Positions 32,976-37,560 of a DNA stretch of 37,560 nucleotides are shown here, one piece after another (position 1 is the first letter of the stretch; the number at the start of each line of letters is the position of its first letter). A program made the position numbers and the translations under genes. Source of the DNA: Bacteroidales bacterium UBA3290 (GTDB taxonomy: Bacteria > Bacteroidota > Bacteroidia > Bacteroidales > UBA932). The notes under the pieces were generated by a model. It saw only the letters and a list, made by a program, of their open reading frames with translations, ran no database searches and was not told where the DNA came from. Location of the stretch: NCBI GenBank assembly GCA_002361615.1, contig DETK01000038.1:87579-125138 (forward strand), read 5' to 3'.

Positions 32976-33671
32976 ATGTATTTTTCCAACTTTCACAAGA
33001 ATGTCGTTTTCGATACCTGGTATCCGGGGCCTTATACGCTTTACGGGGATGTCCTTACGGTGGGGGCTCCGGTCGGTCAGAAACGGAAGGTGAGTGTCTG
33101 CGCCGGCGATCTGGATGCCGGCAGCCTGCGGCCGAAGGACTATCATACGCTGGTTATTGAAAGCAGTGTATGCGAGCTTGACAAGGGGTTTGTCGAGTCG
33201 TTCCCCAATCTCAAGGACCTGATTGTGGAGGCCGACTTGCCGCGTATTCCGCAGACGCCGGAGCTGAAAAGGCTTTTGAAGGACAACCAGGTGATCGTGC
33301 GGGGTACTTTCCGTTCGGCGGCGGAGAAGCTGGCGGATGCCTTGGGTTTGACCTTCATCCATAAGAATATCCTGGTGGCGCGGCATTACGAGGAAGCTCG
33401 CTATGAGAGTACGGTTCTGACGCTCAGTTTCCAGAAAGGGGAGTGTCCGTATATCTGGGAAGATATCACCTGCCCGGGCATTTCCGCCGGCAACAATGGT
33501 GGCGGGACCCTGCGGCATGACCTTCCGGACAACTTCTACAAGGGCGGTTCCATCGAAGGTTTTGCCAGCCACTTCGCCTCCCGCTATGCCAAGACGATCC
33601 TGGCCAACGAGGAACTCAAGGCCTTTCTGGAGGAGGCTGACCGCCGCGGCGGCAGGGCCTGGACCCATTGA
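32976..33671 (+). CDS. Hypothetical 231-residue protein
   Basis: I do not recognise a family with confidence. The protein is soluble, with no signal peptide or membrane helix. The stretch HTLVIESSVCELDKGFVESFPNLKDLIVEADLPRIPQ (about 55-90) has the spacing of a leucine-rich repeat, and later VIVRGTFRSAAEKLADALGLTFIHKNI follows. The C-terminal half has CPYIWEDITCPGISAGNNGGGTLRHDLPDNFYKGGSIEGFASHFASRYAKTIL, which suggests a compact domain. Its stop is 28 bp before kdsC, but kdsC has its own promoter element. Codon use matches the GC-rich core genes. Confidence 0.8.
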   Translation: MYFSNFHKNVVFDTWYPGPYTLYGDVLTVGAPVGQKRKVSVCAGDLDAGSLRPKDYHTLVIESSVCELDKGFVESFPNLKDLIVEADLPRIPQTPELKRLLKDNQVIVRGTFRSAAEKLADALGLTFIHKNILVARHYEEARYESTVLTLSFQKGECPYIWEDITCPGISAGNNGGGTLRHDLPDNFYKGGSIEGFASHFASRYAKTILANEELKAFLEEADRRGGRAWTH

Positions 33672-33685
33672 TGCCGCAAAATGCT

Positions 33686-33693
33686 TATCTTTG
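33686..33693 (+). promoter_or_regulatory. Promoter -7 element of kdsC
   Basis: TATCTTTG lies 6 nt before the ATG at 33700 and predicts a leaderless or nearly leaderless transcript. Confidence 0.7.
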
Positions 33694-33699
33694 CCCCGT

Positions 33700-34275
33700 A
33701 TGACAAGATTTGAAGATATCAGGGCCTTCGCGTTCGATGTGGACGGGGTCTTTACCGACGGGCTCGTACTGGCGATGCCGGACGGCGACCTGCTCCGCCA
33801 GTTCAATTCAAAAGATTGTTTTGCCGTCCGGACGGCCGTCGACAACGGCTTTCCGTGCGCGATCATCACGGGCGGCGTGTCGCCGAGCCTGCTGCATAGG
33901 TCTCATTCCCTGGGGATTCCTGACGAATATCTGTATATGCTGTCGAAAGACAAGGCGGAAGACCTGCTGCATTTCTGCAAGCGGGCCGGACTCGACCCTT
34001 CGCAGGTGGCCTTCGTCGGCGACGACATTCCCGATATTCCGGCCATGGAACTGGCCGGCCTGGGCGTCTGCCCGGCCGACGCCGTGGCCGAGGTCCGCTC
34101 CGCCGCGGACCTCGTGTCCCAGTTCAACGGCGGCCGCGGCTGCATCCGCGACCTGATTGAAAATGTCCTCAAGCGTCAGGACCGCTGGAAATTCGACCCG
34201 AAGGATCCCTGGAAAGGCAGCCACCCCGATGCGATCACGAAATATGCCCGTCTGACAGGGAAAAACGCCGACTGA
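33700..34275 (+). CDS. kdsC: KdsC-like HAD-IIIA phosphatase
   Basis: Cytosolic phosphatase of 191 residues that releases 3-deoxy-D-manno-octulosonate (Kdo) from its 8-phosphate for lipopolysaccharide core synthesis. Motif I is AFDVDGVFTDGLVLAM (Asp13, Asp15), motif II is CAIITGGVSPSLLHRSHSLGI, then SKDKAEDLLHFCKRAGLD and motif IV VAFVGDDIPDIPAMELAGLGVCPADAV. The tail GGRGCIRDLIENVL fits KdsC. The C-terminal 30 residues are longer than in E. coli. In Bacteroidota this HAD-IIIA gene commonly precedes maf, as here. A related sugar phosphatase is the alternative. Confidence 0.87.
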   Translation: MTRFEDIRAFAFDVDGVFTDGLVLAMPDGDLLRQFNSKDCFAVRTAVDNGFPCAIITGGVSPSLLHRSHSLGIPDEYLYMLSKDKAEDLLHFCKRAGLDPSQVAFVGDDIPDIPAMELAGLGVCPADAVAEVRSAADLVSQFNGGRGCIRDLIENVLKRQDRWKFDPKDPWKGSHPDAITKYARLTGKNAD

Positions 34276-34279
34276 GAGA

Positions 34280-34340
34280 TTCCCGGTCAAGCCGGGGCCT
34301 GAGTGCAGCGAGAGCCGCGACCAGAGGGAGCGAATGATGA
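34280..34340. repeat. Short palindrome between kdsC and maf
   Basis: CCCGGTCAAGCCGGG (34282-34296) forms a 5-bp stem with a 5-nt loop, followed by GAGTGCAGCGAGAGCCGCGA. The composition looks like a repeated extragenic element, but I found no second copy in the window. Confidence 0.35.
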
Positions 34341-34347
34341 AGGAAAT

Positions 34348-34926
34348 ATGTTTGAAGAATATACTTTTACCTTGGCGTCGGCGAGTCCGCGGAGGCGGGA
34401 GTTGCTGAAAGGCCTGGATATCGATTTTACGGTGGAGCCCGGGAAAGATGAGCGGGAGGCTTTCAGCCCCGAGTTGCCCCATACGGAAATCCCCGCGTTT
34501 CTGGCCCGGCATAAGTCGGAGACCTTTCACCGCGAACTGGCGCCGAAAGAAGTCCTGATCACGGCCGACACGCTCGTGTTCCTGGACGAGAAGATCCTGG
34601 GCAAGCCGCACGACGAAGATGAGGCGGCAGCGATGCTCCGTGCCCTGTCGGGCCGTACCCACGTGGTGATTACCGGGATGGCCCTGCGTACGCGGGAGAA
34701 GGTCCATACCTTCAGCGATACGACAGAGGTCGACTTTAAACCACTGACGGAAAGCGAAATCCAGCGGTACATAAAAAAATACCGGCCTTTCGACAAGGCC
34801 GGTGCGTATGGGATCCAGGAGTGGATCGGCTATATCGGGATCACGGCGATCCGGGGATCCTATTTCAACGTGATGGGACTGCCGGTCCAACGGCTTTACA
34901 CAGAATTATGTGGTTTCCTTTGCTGA
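34348..34926 (+). CDS. maf: Maf-family nucleotide pyrophosphatase
   Basis: House-cleaning pyrophosphatase that hydrolyses dTTP/UTP-type or modified nucleotides; 192 residues. The N-terminal signature LASASPRRRELLKGLDIDF is at 9-27, followed by EVLITADTLVFLDEKILGKP (catalytic acid region) and SGRTHVVITGMAL. The C-terminal half has FDKAGAYGIQEWIGYIGITAIRGSYFNVMGLP, the family fingerprint. The start at 34348 follows AAGGAA closely. The last 62 bp overlap the 3' end of the convergent isomerase-like gene. Confidence 0.95.
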   Translation: MFEEYTFTLASASPRRRELLKGLDIDFTVEPGKDEREAFSPELPHTEIPAFLARHKSETFHRELAPKEVLITADTLVFLDEKILGKPHDEDEAAAMLRALSGRTHVVITGMALRTREKVHTFSDTTEVDFKPLTESEIQRYIKKYRPFDKAGAYGIQEWIGYIGITAIRGSYFNVMGLPVQRLYTELCGFLC

Positions 34927-36202
34927 CGCTCAGGAAACGGTCGAACTCCTTTTCGGAGGAGAAACGGAACCGGATCTGCGTGCGGCAGCGCTGCGGGATG
35001 TAGGTGTTCATTGCCAGATCGCCTTCGGTCTCGTAGAAGCGGTCGAGTTTCTCGCCTGAAATCTTGACGATGCGGTAGCGGCCGCTCGGGACGCTGCCTG
35101 CGATGCCGATGCCGGAATCGGACTCGAAATGGGTAGGGAGGCGGTAGCCGTGGACCATCTTCAAAGGGATGGTGCAGTGGGCGAAGTCGATGGTGCATTC
35201 CCGCCTGTCGGAGGAAGCGGGATTGGCCATGAAAGCCGGCTCTCCGTACAGGTAATTGACATAGAGCATGGTCCAAAGAGCCGGGATGTCGCCTTCGCAA
35301 CCGGCGACAATGCCTTCGTCGTTGAGCAGGGCCAGCGCCAGGCAAGCCGTGGTCCGGCAAGAGTCGAGAATTCCGAAACACTTCAGCGTCAGGGCGTTGA
35401 GACTGTGTTGCGTGCAGATGGCGCGCAGGGCGAGATACATTCGTGCCGCTTCCCGCAGGTCATCGGCCGTGCGGCCGCCGGTCAGGTAGGGTTCCATGCG
35501 TGCGCAGATCGATCCTATTTCAGGAGCGTCGGCCGGAACGGCGGAGAAGGCCTTTTCCAGTTCAGCGAGTTCGATGTCTTCGAAGCGGGCTCCGTAGGTC
35601 TGCTGCACGGCCTCGCGGTCGATGCCCGAGGAGATGAGCCAGCCGCTGGCGCCGCCGATCAGGCCGATTTTCGTTTTCTCGAAAGCCTTGAGTACTGCCT
35701 TGGGAAACTTGGGAAGGGCTTCCGACGGGGTGAGGAGGTCGGAGCCGGCCTCGTCGCCGAAAAGACGCTGTTCCAGCGACTCATAGAATGCGGGATTATT
35801 GTTTAGCGGCGCGTTGAAGATCGTGCTGGCGATGCCGCGCTGCGTGAGGAACGACTTGATTTCCAGCGCGGCGGCAAAGGAGTTGTGGAGTCCGTCGCTG
35901 AGCAGCAGGATCGGGCGGGGGAGCGCATCGATGTAGTCGCGGAAGATTTCTTCGGTGCCGCCTGTTGCGATGAAACAGAGGGTTTTGCCGCCGTCCTCGC
36001 CAGGCAGGGTCTCCGTCTGGGGGCTGCTTCCGTCGAACATTCCTTCCAGATCCCGGGGGCCGCTGTGTAGCATGGAAGGATAGGTGATATCCAGGTCCGC
36101 GAAACGGCGGATGCCCTCGAAAAGCAGCTTCCGGGAGCCGATGACGCTTTCGCCGTCGTGCAGGGAAGAGGAGAAGATGACCAGATTGATATGATTGCGC
36201 AT
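34865..36202 (-). CDS. L-fucose isomerase-like protein
   Basis: Cytosolic protein of 445 residues with a fucose/arabinose isomerase-type architecture. The N-terminal half is Rossmann-like (VIFSSSLHDGESVIGSRKLL, CFIATGGTEEIFRDYI, KIGLIGGASGWLISSG). The C-terminal half has the metal-site region CFGILDSCRTTACLALALLNDEG, GCEGDIPALWTMLYVNYLYGEPAFMANPAS, FAHCTIPLKM with a metal-ligand His and SGIGIAGSVPSGRYRIVKISGEKL. Whether it isomerises fucose, sulfoquinovose or another sugar cannot be read from the sequence, and no sugar-pathway partner is next to it. It is divergent from valS with separate promoters, and overlaps maf tail to tail by 62 bp. Confidence 0.75.
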   Translation of the reverse strand: MRNHINLVIFSSSLHDGESVIGSRKLLFEGIRRFADLDITYPSMLHSGPRDLEGMFDGSSPQTETLPGEDGGKTLCFIATGGTEEIFRDYIDALPRPILLLSDGLHNSFAAALEIKSFLTQRGIASTIFNAPLNNNPAFYESLEQRLFGDEAGSDLLTPSEALPKFPKAVLKAFEKTKIGLIGGASGWLISSGIDREAVQQTYGARFEDIELAELEKAFSAVPADAPEIGSICARMEPYLTGGRTADDLREAARMYLALRAICTQHSLNALTLKCFGILDSCRTTACLALALLNDEGIVAGCEGDIPALWTMLYVNYLYGEPAFMANPASSDRRECTIDFAHCTIPLKMVHGYRLPTHFESDSGIGIAGSVPSGRYRIVKISGEKLDRFYETEGDLAMNTYIPQRCRTQIRFRFSSEKEFDRFLSVSKGNHIILCKAVGPAVPSR

Positions 36203-36226
36203 GGCAGAATTACGTTTTGAGGGTTA

Positions 36227-36234
36227 CAAAGATA
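36227..36234 (-). promoter_or_regulatory. Promoter -7 element of the isomerase-like gene
   Basis: TATCTTTG on the minus strand, 24 nt before the ATG at 36202. Confidence 0.65.
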
Positions 36235-36255
36235 AAATAAATTGAGGAAAATCAC

Positions 36256-36263
36256 TATTTTTG
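36256..36263 (+). promoter_or_regulatory. Promoter -7 element of valS
   Basis: TATTTTTG fits TAnnTTTG and lies 23 nt before the valS ATG; TAAGGTGA in between may be the ribosome binding site. Confidence 0.6.
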
Positions 36264-36286
36264 CAGTTTATAAGGTGAATCACAAC

Positions 36287-37560
36287 ATGGAAATATCTGC
36301 CAAATACGATCCCTCACAGACCGAGGACAAATGGTACGGCTACTGGCTGGACCATCACTTCTTCCATTCCGAACCCGACGACCGCGAACCCTATACCATC
36401 GTCATCCCGCCGCCGAACGTGACGGGCGTGCTCCATATGGGCCACATGATGAACAACACCTTGCAGGACGTGCTCATCCGCCGTGCGCGGATGCTGGGCA
36501 AGAACGCCCTCTGGGTGCCCGGAACCGATCACGCTTCCATCGCTACGGAAGCCAAGGTCGTGGGACGCCTCGCCGAGCAGGGGATCCGCAAGCAGGACCT
36601 CTCGCGCGAACAGTTCCTCGAGCATGCCTGGGACTGGACCCGTGAGCACGGCGGCATCATCCTCAAGCAGTTGCGCCGTCTGGGCGCCAGCTGCGACTGG
36701 GACCGCACCGCCTTCACGATGGACGAGATCCGCTCCGAAAGCGTGCTGCGCGTCTTCTGCGACCTTTATGACAAGGGTCTCATCTACAGAGGCTTGCGTA
36801 TGGTCAACTGGGATCCGAAGGCCCAGACGGCCCTCTCGAACATCGAGGTGGTCTACAAGGAAGAGCATTCCAAACTCTTCTACCTGCGCTACTATGTAGC
36901 CGACCAGGAGGCTGTGAAGCCGACCGGCGAGGAAGGTGAAGTGCTGCATCAGGACGAACAGGGCCGCTACTATGCCGTGGTAGCCACCACGCGTCCCGAG
37001 ACGATCATGGGCGATACCGCCATGTGCATCAACCCGAAAGACCCGAAGAACCAGTGGTTGCGCGGGCACAAGGTCATCGTGCCGCTCGTGAACCGCGTCA
37101 TTCCCGTGATCGAGGACCGTTATGTCGACATCGAGTTCGGTACCGGCTGCCTCAAGGTGACCCCTGCCCACGACGTGAACGACTACAACCTGGGCAAGAC
37201 CCACAAACTCGAAACCATCGACATCTTCAACCCCGACGGCACGATCAGCAACCAGTCGCCGCTCTACGTGGGCCTGGACCGCAACGTGGTGCGCAAGCGC
37301 ATCGCCAAGGACCTGGAAGCCGCGGGCCTGATGGAGAAGGTGGAAGACTACCTGAACAAGGTAGGCTACTCGGAACGCAACCAGGACACGGCCGTGGAGC
37401 CGCGCCTGTGCAAGCAGTGGTACGTGAAGATGCCGCACCTGGCCGAGATCGCGCTGAAACCCGTGCTCAGCGGCGAGATCAAGTTCTATCCCGAGAAGTT
37501 CGTGGGCAGCTACCGCCAGTGGCTCGAGAACATCGACGACTGGTGCATCAGCCGCCAGCT
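36287..37560 (+). CDS. valS: Valyl-tRNA synthetase, 5' part
   Basis: Class I aminoacyl-tRNA synthetase that charges tRNA-Val. The first 424 codons are present and the frame runs off the window. Visible are MEISAKYDPSQTEDKWYGYW, the nucleotide-binding HIGH-type motif NVTGVLHMGHMMNNTLQD, WVPGTDHASIATEAKV, and the block VNWDPKAQTALSNIEV. The editing domain starts with VVATTRPETIMGDTAM and runs through GTGCLKVTPAHDVNDYNLG. The last residues YRQWLENIDDWCISRQL lead towards the catalytic core; the KMSKS loop lies outside. The ATG at 36287 is the first after the promoter element and gives the family N-terminus. Confidence 0.97.
   Translation, partial: MEISAKYDPSQTEDKWYGYWLDHHFFHSEPDDREPYTIVIPPPNVTGVLHMGHMMNNTLQDVLIRRARMLGKNALWVPGTDHASIATEAKVVGRLAEQGIRKQDLSREQFLEHAWDWTREHGGIILKQLRRLGASCDWDRTAFTMDEIRSESVLRVFCDLYDKGLIYRGLRMVNWDPKAQTALSNIEVVYKEEHSKLFYLRYYVADQEAVKPTGEEGEVLHQDEQGRYYAVVATTRPETIMGDTAMCINPKDPKNQWLRGHKVIVPLVNRVIPVIEDRYVDIEFGTGCLKVTPAHDVNDYNLGKTHKLETIDIFNPDGTISNQSPLYVGLDRNVVRKRIAKDLEAAGLMEKVEDYLNKVGYSERNQDTAVEPRLCKQWYVKMPHLAEIALKPVLSGEIKFYPEKFVGSYRQWLENIDDWCISRQ

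Noticed and set aside
32675..32989. A 104-codon minus-strand frame in the gene-free region before the 231-residue gene
   Set aside because: It has no family character, covers the hairpin at 32778-32810 and the promoter of the neighbouring gene, and lacks a sensible start context.

Overview
The window reads as a chromosomal segment of a GC-rich member of the Bacteroidales (phylum Bacteroidota). The evidence is repeated Bacteroidota-type promoter elements (TAnnTTTG) directly before genes, many lipoproteins with Bacteroidota-style signal peptides, futalosine-pathway MqnA, a BACON-domain lipoprotein, a C10 (streptopain-like) protease with Spi propeptide, and a golvesin-type amidase. I cannot name the genus from sequence alone. 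No rRNA, tRNA, CRISPR array or intact transposase was seen.

Layout. 0-7 kb (+): the 3' part of a DUF1846 protein, a secreted glutaminyl cyclase, apt, pnuC, then a BadF-type amino-sugar kinase, murQ, recR and a sodium:solute symporter. The kinase and MurQ together suggest salvage of cell-wall amino sugars. 7-14 kb (+): mqnA, corA, nhaC, a C69 dipeptidase, a C10 cysteine protease and a BACON/PKD lipoprotein. 14-17 kb (-): a 1007-residue exported amidase_3-like protein whose catalytic domain is split by a golvesin-like domain. 17-20 kb: a PLP D-cysteine desulfhydrase/ACC deaminase homologue (+), then a HAD phosphatase and a VanZ-like protein (-). 19.5-20.8 kb (+): an unusual lipoprotein that fuses a peptide deformylase to a flavin reductase. 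20.8-25.4 kb (-): an ABC-F ATPase with a 51-codon ORF behind it, umuDC, and an outer-membrane barrel protein. 25.4-27.7 kb (+): trmO and an FAD oxidoreductase lipoprotein. 28-29.5 kb (+): an ECF sigma factor with two unknown partners. 29.5-32 kb (+): amidohydrolase lipoprotein, YbjQ, SGNH hydrolase. 31.9-33 kb: a small AT-rich island with a 43-codon gene and a DUF5053-like gene (-). 33-37.5 kb: an unknown protein, kdsC, maf, a convergent fucose-isomerase-like protein (-), and the 5' part of valS.

The most unusual signals are small palindromic elements. Two lie in frame inside conserved genes: a 122-bp inverted-repeat element in the ABC-F gene and an approximately 80-bp one in trmO. They share an identical 17-bp core. 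A separate 43-bp sequence occurs exactly twice in intergenic DNA, once before murQ inside a 146-bp palindrome and once before the ECF sigma gene, in opposite orientations. Together they suggest one or more families of mobile palindromic repeats, some tolerated inside proteins at surface loops. Other points of note are the exported deformylase-flavin reductase fusion, and a set of genes whose ATG lies only 4-8 nt after the promoter element, which implies leaderless or nearly leaderless mRNAs.
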